A DNA stretch of 38,132 nt from an uncultured Ectothiorhodospiraceae bacterium (GCA_947259765.1 CAMYNG010000004.1:1-38132), one strand, 5' to 3'; numbered from the stretch's first letter, positions 17,278 to 26,969 are shown. The notes: a model not told the origin generated them from the letters alone. Numbers and translations: made by a program.

Positions 17278-17826
17278 ATGGCGCAGGATTCCAACAACCT
17301 GATTTGGATCGATCTGGAAATGACCGGTCTCGATACACAAAGTGACTATATTATCGAGATCGCCACGATTGTGACTGACAGTCAGCTTCGTATCGTCTCG
17401 GAGGGTCCCAGTCTGGCTATTTACCAGCGAAAAGAGATTCTTGATGGAATGGATGATTGGAACACGCGGCAGCACTCAAAATCCGGGCTCACGAAGCGGG
17501 TTAAGGAGAGTAAGCTCACCGAAGGTGATGCTGAGCAGATGACGCTGAATTTTCTGCAACAGTACGTACCACCGCGGATATCGCCCATGTGTGGCAACAG
17601 TATTTGCCAGGATCGTCGATTTCTGGCGCGCTGTATGCCCGATCTGGAAGCCTATTTTCACTATCGAAATTTGGATGTCAGTTCGCTTAAGGAGCTGGCC
17701 CGACGATGGGCTCCGAGGATCTATAGTGGATATAACAAAACTTCCAGCCATCTCGCCATGGATGACGTGCGCGATTCCATCGACGAACTTCGTCATTACC
17801 GCGAAAACTTCTTTACTCTGCCCTAA
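17278..17826 (+). CDS. orn: Oligoribonuclease
   Basis: The 182-residue 3'-5' exoribonuclease degrades dinucleotides, including pGpG from c-di-GMP breakdown. It is a DEDDh enzyme: Asp12 and Glu14 in IDLEMTGLD, the second aspartate in [10 protein letters not shown], and the histidine and last aspartate in [12 protein letters not shown]. The usual SIGQDR is SICQDR here, a small change. Length matches the family. The start ATG 17278 follows AAAGGGAAAG. An extended -10-like TGATAGAAT lies at 17227-17235. A strong terminator follows the gene. Confidence 0.96.
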   Translation: MAQDSNNLIWIDLEMTGLDTQSDYIIEIATIVTDSQLRIVSEGPSLAIYQRKEILDGMDDWNTRQHSKSGLTKRVKESKLTEGDAEQMTLNFLQQYVPPRISPMCGNSICQDRRFLARCMPDLEAYFHYRNLDVSSLKELARRWAPRIYSGYNKTSSHLAMDDVRDSIDELRHYRENFFTLP

Positions 17827-17922
17827 ACCACCTCATCACGGTCGGAACCAAAGGCCCGGGATAGACGCGGTTTGCGTCTGATCCTGGGTTCTCCCATGTT
17901 TATTCCGCGGGCTAATCGACCC

Positions 17923-17957
17923 GGCGGCACGACTGAATACCAGTGTGCCGCCTTTTT
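17923..17957 (+). terminator. Intrinsic terminator after orn
   Basis: GGCGGCAC (17923-17930) pairs with GTGCCGCC (17945-17952), followed by five T bases (17953-17957). The loop is 14 bases. It separates orn from the flagellar operon that begins about 95 bases further on. Confidence 0.85.
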
Positions 17958-18050
17958 GTCGACACATCTCCCAGTCAAAATCTTGGCACCGCGCTGCCCT
18001 TAACCTCTTTAAGCTCCTGATTCATAGCCAATTGCAGTCGTAGTAATGCG

Positions 18051-18066
18051 TGGCATGTGTTTTGCA
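18051..18066 (+). promoter_or_regulatory. Sigma-54 promoter of the fliL operon
   Basis: TGGCATGTGTTTTGCA matches the sigma-54 consensus TGGCACG-N4-TTGCA at all but one specified base, with the invariant GG and GC separated by exactly 10 bases. Transcription should start near 18077, leaving about 32 bases before the fliL ATG at 18109. This implies RpoN and an enhancer-binding activator (FleQ-type) control the class II flagellar genes. Confidence 0.88.
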
Positions 18067-18108
18067 CTTGGTGTTGCAAAACCAATTTTTGAATATGGAG
18101 CAGGCGGA

Positions 18109-18651
18109 ATGCCGGACAAAGACGACTTGGAACTGGCCGAAGAGAAACCGGCCAAGGGCGGCAAGGGCAAGCTAATCGCCATGATCTCTGTCGGCGCGAT
18201 CCTGGTGATCGGGCTTTCGATTGGTGCCACGCTATACCTGACAGGTGCCTTTAGCGGTGATGACAGCGCTGAACAGGCGGAAAGCGGTAAAGGAAAAAAG
18301 TCAGAAGCGAAAGCCGAAGCGAAAGAGAAAAAACCCGCGCAGTATTTTGCCCTGGAGCCTGAATTTATCGTCAATTTCGAGGAGCAGAGTCAGGCCAGCT
18401 TCCTGCAGATCAAGATCCAGGTCATGTCGCGCGATCAGGACGCATTGGACGCGCTTGAACAACATATGCCGGTAGTCCGTAACAATATTCTGTTGTTACT
18501 AAGCGGGCAGAAATTCGAGGATGTCAGTACCACACCCGGTAAGGAAAAACTCCGTCGCGACATTCTTAAGGCAATCAGTAAAGTTCTGAAAAAAGAAACC
18601 GGTGCCAGCGGCATCGATGCGGTCTATTTCACAAGCTTCATAATGCAGTAG
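18109..18651 (+). CDS. fliL: Flagellar basal-body protein FliL
   Basis: FliL surrounds and supports the stator at the basal body. The start is ATG 18109 (MPDKDDLELAEEK); the in-frame ATG at 18046 lies upstream of the sigma-54 transcription start and cannot be used from it. The 180-residue product has a short charged N-terminus, one membrane segment (about 20-43), a Lys/Glu/Ala-rich linker and the periplasmic FliL domain (EFIVNFEEQSQASFLQIKIQ and the final VYFTSFIMQ). It is the first gene of the sigma-54 operon, 9 bases ahead of fliM. Confidence 0.95.
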   Translation: MPDKDDLELAEEKPAKGGKGKLIAMISVGAILVIGLSIGATLYLTGAFSGDDSAEQAESGKGKKSEAKAEAKEKKPAQYFALEPEFIVNFEEQSQASFLQIKIQVMSRDQDALDALEQHMPVVRNNILLLLSGQKFEDVSTTPGKEKLRRDILKAISKVLKKETGASGIDAVYFTSFIMQ

Positions 18652-18660
18652 GGAACACTA

Positions 18661-19683
18661 ATGTCAGTCAACGATCTCTTATCGCAGGACGAAATTGATG
18701 CGCTGTTGCATGGCGTCGACGATGGTTCGGTGGATACTGATGATGAAGGCGGTGTGTTCGATGGTGTCGCCAGGCAATATGACTTTGCCAGTCAGGATCG
18801 CATTGTACGCGGTAGAATGCCGACCCTGGAAATGATTAATGAGCGCTTCGCGCGATTATTTCGAATCAGCCTGTTTAATCTAATGCGTCGGACCGCGGAA
18901 ATTTCCGTTGGCGGTGTACAAATGATGAAGTTTGTCGAGTATGTGCACAGCCTTTTTGTACCGACCAGCCTGAATATTGTCAAAATCCAGCCGTTGCGCG
19001 GCAACGCCTTGTGCGTGCTGGACCCTAAACTCGTTTTTATAATCGTGGACAATTATTTTGGTGGTGATGGACGTTACCACACCAAAATCGAAGGCCGCGA
19101 GTTCACACCAACCGAACGCCGGGTTATCAGCATGATTTTGCAGGAAGCATTCAAGGATCTTGTAGAAGCCTGGATGCCAGTGATGGATGTTTCCTTTGAT
19201 TTCGTCAATATGGAAGTGAATCCCCAGTTTGCCAATATCGTCAGCCCGACGGAAGTTGTGGTTGTAAATACGTTTCATATCGAATTGGAAGGAGGTGGTG
19301 GAGACTTCCATGTCACGCTTCCGTATTCAATGATTGAACCAATTCGGCAGCATTTAGATGCCGGCGTTCAGAGTGATCGGTCTGAGGTGGATGAGCGCTG
19401 GACCGTCGCTTTGCGGGAGGAAATCAAATCCGCACCTGTCGATCTTAAAGTAATGCTTGGCGACCTTAATATGTCATTGCGTGATGTGATGGAGCTTAAG
19501 GAAGGTGACATCCTGCCTATCGACATGCCCGACACCGTTTCTATTTCAAGCCAGGAAATCCCAATGTTTCGCGCAAACTATGGTGTTTCGCATGGGAACC
19601 TGGCGGTCAAAATCAAGGAGCCTATCCGGCCTCCAGCAACTAAACAACTACTGCCGGCGATCATTTCAGGAGAAAAGTCATGA
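18661..19683 (+). CDS. fliM: Flagellar switch protein FliM
   Basis: The 340-residue C-ring protein binds phospho-CheY and sets rotation direction. The N-terminal CheY-docking peptide is LLSQDEIDALLHGVDDG (about 5-21). The middle domain includes FGGDGRYH, and the C-terminal SpoA domain runs from about 250 (VDLKVMLGDLNMSLRDVMEL). Length is typical. Its stop overlaps the start of fliN by 4 bases, coupling translation of two proteins that assemble together. Confidence 0.97.
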   Translation: MSVNDLLSQDEIDALLHGVDDGSVDTDDEGGVFDGVARQYDFASQDRIVRGRMPTLEMINERFARLFRISLFNLMRRTAEISVGGVQMMKFVEYVHSLFVPTSLNIVKIQPLRGNALCVLDPKLVFIIVDNYFGGDGRYHTKIEGREFTPTERRVISMILQEAFKDLVEAWMPVMDVSFDFVNMEVNPQFANIVSPTEVVVVNTFHIELEGGGGDFHVTLPYSMIEPIRQHLDAGVQSDRSEVDERWTVALREEIKSAPVDLKVMLGDLNMSLRDVMELKEGDILPIDMPDTVSISSQEIPMFRANYGVSHGNLAVKIKEPIRPPATKQLLPAIISGEKS

Positions 19684-20087
19684 GTGAGAATTCTAGTGAG
19701 TCCGATGTGATGGACGAATGGGCGGACGCACTGGCCGAGTCGGGCGACGCTGACACCGGCGGTGAAGACGCCGCCCAGGCTGCAGCGCTGACCGATCTGG
19801 TTGATGAACATACACCGGCAGGAGAGGACGTTAACCTTGATGTCATACTGGACATTCCGGTCACCATTTCGTTGGAAATCGGTCGCACTAAAATCAACAT
19901 TAGAAATTTGTTGCAACTTAATCAAGGTTCGGTTGTTGAGCTCGATCGTCTTGCGGGCGAACCACTTGACGTATTGGTAAACGGTACCCTCATCGCGCAT
20001 GGCGAAGTGGTTGTTGTAAACGAAAAATTCGGTATTCGCCTGACGGACGTCGTCAGTCCCGCAGAGCGTGTCAAGAAGCTGAAATGA
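19680..20087 (+). CDS. fliN: Flagellar switch protein FliN
   Basis: The 135-residue protein forms the lower C-ring with FliM. The first 50 residues are acidic and probably disordered (DEWADALAES). The SpoA domain follows: LDIPVTISLEIGRTKINIRN and LVNGTLIAHGEVVVVNEKFG. The start ATG 19680 overlaps the fliM stop, and the stop overlaps the fliO start at 20084, so fliM-fliN-fliO are translationally coupled. Confidence 0.97.
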   Translation: MSENSSESDVMDEWADALAESGDADTGGEDAAQAAALTDLVDEHTPAGEDVNLDVILDIPVTISLEIGRTKINIRNLLQLNQGSVVELDRLAGEPLDVLVNGTLIAHGEVVVVNEKFGIRLTDVVSPAERVKKLK

Positions 20088-20548
20088 AACTTTACTCTGC
20101 ATTGCGATCGGCGTTTGCCTATTGCGTGCTGATACTGTTGTCCACGGCGGCCTGGTCAGGGTCGCCCGAAAATCAGCACCCGCCTAAAGCTACGACACTC
20201 ACCGAACCTGTCGGTTTGGCCGAGTATTTTCAAATGTTCGCCGGACTGTTTTTCATCGTGCTGCTCATTGTCGGTATGGCCTGGTTGGTTAGACGTCTCG
20301 GCCGTTTTCAAAATATCGGTCCGAATGCCCTGCGAGTGATTGCCAGCTTATCGATGGGGCAGCGTGAAAAAATCGTTTTGTTACAGGTGGGTGAAACACA
20401 GTTATTGGTAGGTGTAGCTCCGGGTCAGGTACGGACGTTACATAAACTGGAAGAGCCCATCGAAGCACCGCAGGACACCAGGCTTCAGTCCGGCGGATTT
20501 GCAGAAAAGCTGGCGGCAGTACTCAACAAGCAGGAGCCGAAATCTTGA
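20084..20548 (+). CDS. fliO: Flagellar export protein FliO
   Basis: The 154-residue protein has an N-terminal hydrophobic segment that may be a signal peptide (about 7-25) and a second membrane segment (about 45-68). A cytoplasmic domain follows, with LRVIASLSMGQREKIVLLQVGETQLLVGVAPGQVRTL split over the conserved FliO region. It helps assemble the FliP ring of the export gate. The start overlaps fliN by 4 bases; the stop TGA overlaps the TTG start of fliP. Confidence 0.93.
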   Translation: MKLYSALRSAFAYCVLILLSTAAWSGSPENQHPPKATTLTEPVGLAEYFQMFAGLFFIVLLIVGMAWLVRRLGRFQNIGPNALRVIASLSMGQREKIVLLQVGETQLLVGVAPGQVRTLHKLEEPIEAPQDTRLQSGGFAEKLAAVLNKQEPKS

Positions 20549-21297
20549 GCGCGACGTTGCGAACATTTTTGTCGGTTGCCGTCGTTCTTCTTTTTCCGCT
20601 AACAGAGGCGTTAGCACAACCTGGTTTGCCCGCGGTTTCTGTAACCACCGGCGCGGCGGGCGAACAAACCTATACCGTGTCGATTCAGATAGTCGCGTTG
20701 ATGACCGCGCTGACACTGTTGCCCGCGGCACTAATTATGATGACTTCATTTACTCGAATCATCATCGTGCTCTCCATACTGCGGCAGGCCACAGGCCTGG
20801 TACAAACCCCCTCCACCCAAATCCTGATTGGTCTGTCCTTATTCCTGACGATCTTCATTATGGCGCCGGTGTTTGAGCAAATTCACACCACCGCGGTCAA
20901 ACCATATCTGGCGCAAGAGGTGGGTTTTGAAGATGCAATCACACAGGCAAGCGGCCCCATTCGCGAGTTCATGATGGGCCAGACGCGTGAAGCAGATATC
21001 AGCATGTTTGGCCGAATCGCGGGTAAAGAGCAGTTTGAGTCGGAAAAGGATATACCGTTCAGTGTGCTATTGCCCGCTTTTGTAACCAGCGAACTAAAGA
21101 CAGCATTTCAAATCGGATTCCTCTTGTTTATTCCATTTCTGATTATCGATTTGGTCACCGCCAGTGTTCTGATGTCCATGGGTATGATGATGTTGTCACC
21201 CATGATTATTTCATTGCCATTCAAGATCATGTTGTTCGTTCTGGTTGATGGATGGAACCTGATTATTGGAACGTTGGCTTCAAGTTTTTACGTTTAG
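20545..21297 (+). CDS. fliP: Flagellar export gate protein FliP
   Basis: The 250-residue protein forms the core of the type III export gate with FliQ and FliR. The start is TTG 20545, overlapping the fliO stop. A cleavable N-terminal signal peptide (about 1-24, ending EALA) is usual for FliP. Conserved stretches are TSFTRIIIVLSILRQATG, TPSTQILIGLSLFLT and the terminal LVDGWNLIIGTLASSF. Length is typical. Confidence 0.96.
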   Translation: MSATLRTFLSVAVVLLFPLTEALAQPGLPAVSVTTGAAGEQTYTVSIQIVALMTALTLLPAALIMMTSFTRIIIVLSILRQATGLVQTPSTQILIGLSLFLTIFIMAPVFEQIHTTAVKPYLAQEVGFEDAITQASGPIREFMMGQTREADISMFGRIAGKEQFESEKDIPFSVLLPAFVTSELKTAFQIGFLLFIPFLIIDLVTASVLMSMGMMMLSPMIISLPFKIMLFVLVDGWNLIIGTLASSFYV

Positions 21298-21322
21298 AAT
21301 CCGTTCGCCGGGAGATTTATTA

Positions 21323-21592
21323 GTGACCCCTGACACAGTACTGTCAATATTTCAGAACGTTCTTCACGTGATCCTGTTGTTGTTGGTTGTGATTCTTATT
21401 CCCGCATTGGTTGTGGGACTGCTGGTCAGCATGTTTCAGGCGGCAACTCAGATTAACGAAATGACATTGAGCTTTATACCCAAGCTCATTATTACGCTTT
21501 TTACGCTGATTTTTGCCGGCCCGTGGATGCTCAGATTGATAATGGATTTCACCACCGGGCTGATCCATGACATTCCGTATTTGATTGGCTGA
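21323..21592 (+). CDS. fliQ: Flagellar export gate protein FliQ
   Basis: The start is GTG 21323, preceded by GGGAG at 8 bases; this gives 89 residues, the normal FliQ length. A longer frame from 21266 overlaps fliP and is not needed. The protein has two membrane hairpin helices (about 12-35 and 50-75) and the conserved QAATQINEMTLSFIPKL loop. It packs around the FliP-FliR ring. fliR begins 3 bases after the stop. Confidence 0.95.
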   Translation: MTPDTVLSIFQNVLHVILLLLVVILIPALVVGLLVSMFQAATQINEMTLSFIPKLIITLFTLIFAGPWMLRLIMDFTTGLIHDIPYLIG

Positions 21593-21595
21593 GTT

Positions 21596-22372
21596 GTGAG
21601 TTATACGGGCGCTGACATTGTTGCCTGGTTAGGCACCTTGATGTGGCCGCTTTTTCGCATCGGTGCAATGCTTATGGTCGCGCCGGTATTTGGTGCGCAA
21701 TCTGTCCCGGTGCGCATGCGGGTGGTTATGGCTCTGGCGCTGACAGCGGTGGTGTTGCCCATTTTGCCGCCTGTCCCGGCGGTGGAACTGTTCAGCGCGG
21801 ACTCGGTGCTGATTATCGTGCAGCAGATATTGATTGGTGTCGCCATGGGTTTGGCGATTCAAATTGTTATTAATGCCGTGATAACTGGTGGGCAGATTAT
21901 CGCTATGCAGATGGCGCTGGGTTTTTCTCTTATGGTGGACCCGCAAAATGGCGCGCAGGTTCCAGTACTCAGCCAGTTGTATTTAATTTTGGTAACACTG
22001 GTTTATCTGGCAGTAAACGGACACTTAATTTTGATAGACATTATTGTACAGAGTTTCACCACAATCCCCATCGCGGTTGATGGATTGTTGCCACAGGATA
22101 TTTGGGAACTGGTCAGTTGGGGTGCCACGATGTTTTCCGGCGCGGTCGTTATCGCGCTGCCGGCAATTGCGTCGTTGCTGGTAGTGAATCTGGCGTTTGG
22201 TGTAATGACCCGGGCCGCTCCGCAGTTGAATATTTTTGCGGTCGGATTTCCAATCACCATGATGTTGGGCTTTGGCGTTATTTTTGCGACCTTGCCCAGC
22301 GTGACGCCGCAAGCACTATCCTTGTTTGATGCGGCGTATGAGCTAGTACGTCAACTGGGATTAAGAGGCTAA
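21596..22372 (+). CDS. fliR: Flagellar export gate protein FliR
   Basis: The 258-residue protein starts with GTG 21596 and has five or more membrane segments. Conserved FliR regions visible are PVFGAQSVPVRMRVVMALAL, the GGQIIAMQMALGFSLMVDPQ segment and the APQLNIFAVGFPITMMLG motif near the C-terminus. It caps the export gate. flhB starts 6 bases downstream. Confidence 0.96.
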   Translation: MSYTGADIVAWLGTLMWPLFRIGAMLMVAPVFGAQSVPVRMRVVMALALTAVVLPILPPVPAVELFSADSVLIIVQQILIGVAMGLAIQIVINAVITGGQIIAMQMALGFSLMVDPQNGAQVPVLSQLYLILVTLVYLAVNGHLILIDIIVQSFTTIPIAVDGLLPQDIWELVSWGATMFSGAVVIALPAIASLLVVNLAFGVMTRAAPQLNIFAVGFPITMMLGFGVIFATLPSVTPQALSLFDAAYELVRQLGLRG

Positions 22373-22378
22373 AGACAC

Positions 22379-23512
22379 ATGGCTGAAAATCCCGCCCAGG
22401 AAAAAACAGAAGAAGCGACACCCCGACGACGCCAACAGGCGAAAGACAAGGGGCAGGTCGCACGTTCGCGCGAGCTTGGTACCATGCTCGTGTTGATGTC
22501 TTCTGTGGCGGCCGCAACCTTTTTGGGGCCCGGCATGGCGCGTGAAATGATGATGGTGTTTGAGCGCTATCTTAGAATTGAGCGCAATGTTTTGTTCGAC
22601 ACCATGGCACTACCGGTTATTGCCAGCCAGGGCATTAACGATATGCTTTCGATTCTGACGCCATTTCTGATTGTTATGGTTATCGCCGCAGTGGTGGGCT
22701 CGATCATGCTAGGTGGTCTGAGTTTTAGTTCTCAGGCACTGGCCTTCAAGTGGGAGAAACTGGATCCGATCAAGGGTCTGAAACGGGTCTTTGGCGCGCG
22801 TGGCTTGATGGAGTTGCTCAAAGCGCTGGGCAAGTTTGTACTGATTGGCTCGGTGGCCGTTGCCTTTCTTAACAGCTATCTTGATGAGTTTTTCAATTTG
22901 AGCGCCGAACCCATGGAACAGGGAATCGTACACGCAACGCGACTTATTTTGTTGTCATTTCTAATTACGAGCAGTGCGTTGATTATTATTGCGCTTATCG
23001 ATATTCCCTTCCAACTTTGGGAACACAGTCGCCAGCTAAAGATGACGCGCCAGGAAGTGAAGGACGACTCCAAAGAAACTGATGGTAATCCTGAGGTTCG
23101 TGGACAAATGCGTCGCATGCAGCGTGAACTCGCCCAACGGCGCATGATGGAAGAAGTGCCCAATGCCGATGTCGTCATTACCAACCCGGATCATTATTCG
23201 GTGGCTTTACGCTATGATCAAAAATCCATGCGCGCACCGGTGGTGTTGGCCAAGGGTGCTGACCATCTTGCCTTACGTATCCGGGAAGTCGCCAAGAACA
23301 ATGATGTCGTAATATTGGCCGCACCGCCGCTGGCACGGGCGTTGTATCACACTACAGAATTGAAAGAGGAGATCCCGGCGGGGCTTTACCTTGCGGTCGC
23401 ACAGATCCTGGCGTACGTCTTCCAGTTAAAACAGCAAACGGCAGCGAAACGCGCGACACCGCGTGATTTCGAGGACTTACCAATCCCGGATGACTTCCGG
23501 TACGAGAAATAA
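22379..23512 (+). CDS. flhB: Flagellar export switch protein FlhB
   Basis: The 377-residue protein changes export specificity from hook to filament substrates. It has an N-terminal EKTEEATPRRRQQAKDKGQV, four membrane segments (about 30-215) and a cytoplasmic domain that self-cleaves at Asn269-Pro270, the same numbering as in Salmonella. The cleavage motif is NPDH rather than the usual NPTH; the catalytic Asn and Pro are intact. The domain ends in the usual basic and disordered tail. A second FlhB C-terminal domain is encoded at the right edge of the window. Confidence 0.97.
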   Translation: MAENPAQEKTEEATPRRRQQAKDKGQVARSRELGTMLVLMSSVAAATFLGPGMAREMMMVFERYLRIERNVLFDTMALPVIASQGINDMLSILTPFLIVMVIAAVVGSIMLGGLSFSSQALAFKWEKLDPIKGLKRVFGARGLMELLKALGKFVLIGSVAVAFLNSYLDEFFNLSAEPMEQGIVHATRLILLSFLITSSALIIIALIDIPFQLWEHSRQLKMTRQEVKDDSKETDGNPEVRGQMRRMQRELAQRRMMEEVPNADVVITNPDHYSVALRYDQKSMRAPVVLAKGADHLALRIREVAKNNDVVILAAPPLARALYHTTELKEEIPAGLYLAVAQILAYVFQLKQQTAAKRATPRDFEDLPIPDDFRYEK

Positions 23513-23529
23513 TTCGGATATAGGCAAAA

Positions 23530-25662
23530 ATGGCAGGACCGACAACAGCAACCGGCGCTTCACGCTTCCTACGTTTAAGTGGGCTCGGCGCACCAATCTT
23601 GTTGATGGTGATGATGGCGATGATCGTTGTCCCCATGCCGCCGTTTGCGCTGGATATGTTGTTTACCTTTAACATTTCCCTGGCACTCGTGATCATGCTG
23701 GTATCGGTCTATAGTTTGCGACCGCTGGACTTTGCACTTTTCCCCACAGTATTACTGGTGACGACGTTGTTGCGTCTGGCGCTTAACGTGGCGTCAACAC
23801 GCGTGGTTCTGCTTGAAGGCCACACCGGACCTGATGCCGCGGGTAACGTCATAGAGGCATTTGGTTCGTTTGTTATTGGTGGGAACTATGCCGTCGGTAT
23901 GGTCGTGTTCCTGATTCTCGTTATTATCAACTTTGTTGTTATCACTAAAGGCGCCACACGCATTTCGGAAGTCAGCGCCCGCTTTACCTTGGACGCCATG
24001 CCCGGCAAGCAGATGGCGATTGATGCGGATCTGAATTCCGGAATAATTGATCAGGATGAAGCACGTCGCCGGCGCGAAGAGATCAGTCAGGAAGCCGATT
24101 TTTATGGCTCCATGGACGGTGCCAGCAAGTTCGTACGCGGCGATGCGGTAGCCGGCATTCTCATTCTGATAATTAATATCATCGGTGGTTTGGCCATCGG
24201 TATGGCACAACATGATTTGAGTTTCGCTCAGGCGGCACGTAACTATACCTTGTTAACCATTGGTGACGGTCTGGTGGCGCAGATCCCGGCGCTGTTACTT
24301 GCAGCCTCGGCCGGTATCATCATTACGCGGGTTTCTACTTCGCAGGACATGGGTCAGCAGGTATTGAAGCAGTTGTTTGGCAATCCGCGCACCCTGGCCG
24401 TTACCAGCGGCATACTCGGCTTTATCGGCCTGATTCCGGGCATGCCCAACTTTGCGTTTCTCAGCCTGGCGATCCTGTGTGGCGTCGGCGCCTATTTGAT
24501 CTTTAAGAAACAGCAAACCGCCGAAGAGGCACCGGAACAAACCGGCGAAGAAGCCGAGGTTGCACCGGAAGCACGTGACCTGAGTTGGGATGACGTGACG
24601 CCGGTGGATGCCATCGGTCTTGAAGTGGGCTACCGCCTGATCCCGATGGTGGATAAAACCCAGGGTGGACAGCTCATGGCACGCATCAAAGGTGTACGTA
24701 AAAAACTTTCTCAAGAGCTGGGTTTTCTGATCCCCGCGGTGCATATCCGCGACAATCTGGAGCTTGCTCCTAACGCGTATCGGGTCACATTGATGGGCGT
24801 CAACGTCGGGGAAGCGGAGGTGCATCCAGACCAGGACATGGCGATTAATCCCGGTCAGGTATTCGGTACGGTTGAAGGTATTGCTACCCAAGACCCCGCG
24901 TTCGGCCTGGAGGCGTTCTGGATTGATCCAGGCACTCGCGAACAAGCACAGACCCTGGGTTACACCGTGGTGGATGCGGATACCGTGATTGCGACCCACC
25001 TCAGCCAACGGATACAGGACCATGCCCATGAACTGCTGGGGCATGAAGAAGTGCAACAAATGATCGACCTGCTGGCCCGCAACACGCCAAAACTGGCCGA
25101 GAGCCTGGTACCGGATACGGTACCGCTGGGCGTGGCCGTGAAGGTGTTGCAAAACCTGCTTGCCGAAGGGGTTTCCATACGCGATATGAGGACAATCGCC
25201 GAAACACTGGCGGAGCAGGGTACCCGGAGTCAAGACCCTGACGCCCTGACCGCGGCCGTACGCGTGGCCCTCGGCCGACTAATTGTTCAGCAAATCAATG
25301 GCATGGCGGCCGAGCTGCCGGTTATCACCCTGGATCCCGAGCTGGAACAGTTGTTGCATCAGTCAATGCAGGTATCGGACGGCGCCGTAGGCGTAGAGCC
25401 GGGACTGGCGGAAAGGCTGCATCAATCATTACTGCAAACTGCCCGCCAGCAGGAAATGGCCGGACACCCGTCGATACTTCTGGTTTCAGCCGGATTACGT
25501 ACGTTGTTGGCTCGCTTTGTTCGCCATACGGTGCCGGGAATGAACGTGTTGTCCTACAGCGAAATACCGAGCGACAAACAGATAAAAATTGTCGCAACGG
25601 TGGGACAACAACAGAATTTAAATATGGCCGCAACGGCGGCACCGACAGGGGCGTACCCATGA
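23530..25662 (+). CDS. flhA: Flagellar export protein FlhA
   Basis: The 710-residue protein has an N-terminal half of about eight membrane segments (20-335) containing the FHIPEP family signature around RFTLDAMPGKQMAIDADLN and DEARRRREEI. A linker (about 335-360) leads to the cytoplasmic C-terminal domain that docks chaperone-substrate complexes. Length is typical. It lies 17 bases after flhB and 32 before flhF, within the same operon. Confidence 0.97.
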   Translation: MAGPTTATGASRFLRLSGLGAPILLMVMMAMIVVPMPPFALDMLFTFNISLALVIMLVSVYSLRPLDFALFPTVLLVTTLLRLALNVASTRVVLLEGHTGPDAAGNVIEAFGSFVIGGNYAVGMVVFLILVIINFVVITKGATRISEVSARFTLDAMPGKQMAIDADLNSGIIDQDEARRRREEISQEADFYGSMDGASKFVRGDAVAGILILIINIIGGLAIGMAQHDLSFAQAARNYTLLTIGDGLVAQIPALLLAASAGIIITRVSTSQDMGQQVLKQLFGNPRTLAVTSGILGFIGLIPGMPNFAFLSLAILCGVGAYLIFKKQQTAEEAPEQTGEEAEVAPEARDLSWDDVTPVDAIGLEVGYRLIPMVDKTQGGQLMARIKGVRKKLSQELGFLIPAVHIRDNLELAPNAYRVTLMGVNVGEAEVHPDQDMAINPGQVFGTVEGIATQDPAFGLEAFWIDPGTREQAQTLGYTVVDADTVIATHLSQRIQDHAHELLGHEEVQQMIDLLARNTPKLAESLVPDTVPLGVAVKVLQNLLAEGVSIRDMRTIAETLAEQGTRSQDPDALTAAVRVALGRLIVQQINGMAAELPVITLDPELEQLLHQSMQVSDGAVGVEPGLAERLHQSLLQTARQQEMAGHPSILLVSAGLRTLLARFVRHTVPGMNVLSYSEIPSDKQIKIVATVGQQQNLNMAATAAPTGAYP

Positions 25663-25694
25663 CTTGCAGGACTTTTCAGGGTTAATACGAAACG

Positions 25695-26969
25695 ATGAAG
25701 ATCAAACGCTACCATGCTCGTGACATGCGCCAGGCGATCCGCCAGGTACGTGAAGAATTGGGTCCGGATGCAGTCATTCTGTCAAACACCCAGGTGAATG
25801 GCGGCACCGAAATTGTGGCGGCAACGGATTACGACGAAAGCCTGGTCGGTGGCGCGGACTCGATTCCGGAACCGGATTTAACGCTGACCAGCGATCGCGA
25901 AGAAGCCATGAACGATATCCGCTTTTCGCGCAACATCCAGGATTCCGGTCCAGGCCGGCAGAAAATTCAACGTGCGGCGGCAAAACACGAGACGACCGCA
26001 GTTGCCGGTGACGGCAATATATGGGCACAGGAGCCGACGCTGTTATCCATGCAGAGCGAACTTAAAACGTTACGTTCCCTGTTGACGGACCAACTATCCG
26101 GATTAGCCTGGAGTGATGCTTCACGTCAACACCCGATGCGCACACGCATGCTCAAGCGACTGATTGCTCTGGGTCTGAGTCCGTCGCTGGCAAAACGACT
26201 GGCAGAACGTGCCGAAGAAAATTCAGATATTGATCATAACTGGCGTTTGCAGCTTGGCACACTGGCCCATCAGGTCAATGTGACCGGCGACGACATCATT
26301 AGCGAAGGCGGACGCGTCGCATTGATTGGACCGACCGGTGTGGGCAAGACGACAACGATTGCCAAACTGGCGGCCCGTTACACTTTGCGTCATGGACGTG
26401 GTCGAGTGGCGTTGGTGAGCACCGATTGTTATCGCATCGCAGGTCATGAACAGCTGCGTACTTTTGCACGAATACTTGAAGTGCCCATGCATATTGCCAA
26501 GGATGCTGAATCCTTGCACAACATTTTATATGGGCTCCAGGACAAGGACCTGGTGTTAATCGACACGGCCGGCATGAGCCAGCGTGACATGCGACTGTGT
26601 GAGCAGTTTGCCATGTTCAATAACAAGGCTGAGCAGATCAAATCGTACCTGGTGATGGCTGCCAATACCCAGCGCGCCGTGGTTGAAGAAGTTATTGAAA
26701 GCTGCCGCGAGGCGTCACCGACTGCCTGCATCGTCACCAAAGTTGATGAAACCACAAGCTTGGGTGGCATCGTGTCGGCATCTATTGAACACCGTCTGCC
26801 AATTGCTTACCTGGCGGATGGACAACGCGTACCGGAAGACCTGCACGTTGCACGCGGACACGGACTGGTTAGTCGTAGCGTGGCGATAATGCAGCAGACC
26901 GGTTCACGTCAGAAAGACGAATCTTCTTCTTTAACAGTCAGCGGGATGGTGGCGAATGCTCATGCCTGA
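25695..26969 (+). CDS. flhF: Flagellar placement GTPase FlhF
   Basis: The 424-residue SRP-type GTPase marks the pole where the flagellum is built. It has an N-terminal basic domain (MKIKRYHARDMRQAIRQVRE), a variable linker (about 60-110) and the NG domain with the P-loop GPTGVGKTTTIAKLA, DTAGM and TKVDE. Its 3' end overlaps fleN by 14 bases. FlhF with FleN is the hallmark of controlled polar flagellation. Confidence 0.96.
   Translation: MKIKRYHARDMRQAIRQVREELGPDAVILSNTQVNGGTEIVAATDYDESLVGGADSIPEPDLTLTSDREEAMNDIRFSRNIQDSGPGRQKIQRAAAKHETTAVAGDGNIWAQEPTLLSMQSELKTLRSLLTDQLSGLAWSDASRQHPMRTRMLKRLIALGLSPSLAKRLAERAEENSDIDHNWRLQLGTLAHQVNVTGDDIISEGGRVALIGPTGVGKTTTIAKLAARYTLRHGRGRVALVSTDCYRIAGHEQLRTFARILEVPMHIAKDAESLHNILYGLQDKDLVLIDTAGMSQRDMRLCEQFAMFNNKAEQIKSYLVMAANTQRAVVEEVIESCREASPTACIVTKVDETTSLGGIVSASIEHRLPIAYLADGQRVPEDLHVARGHGLVSRSVAIMQQTGSRQKDESSSLTVSGMVANAHA

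Noticed and set aside
24295..25233. 312-codon open frame on the minus strand inside flhA
   Set aside because: It is antisense to the conserved FlhA cytoplasmic domain, with His/Gln/Arg-rich shadow composition and no plausible start signal.
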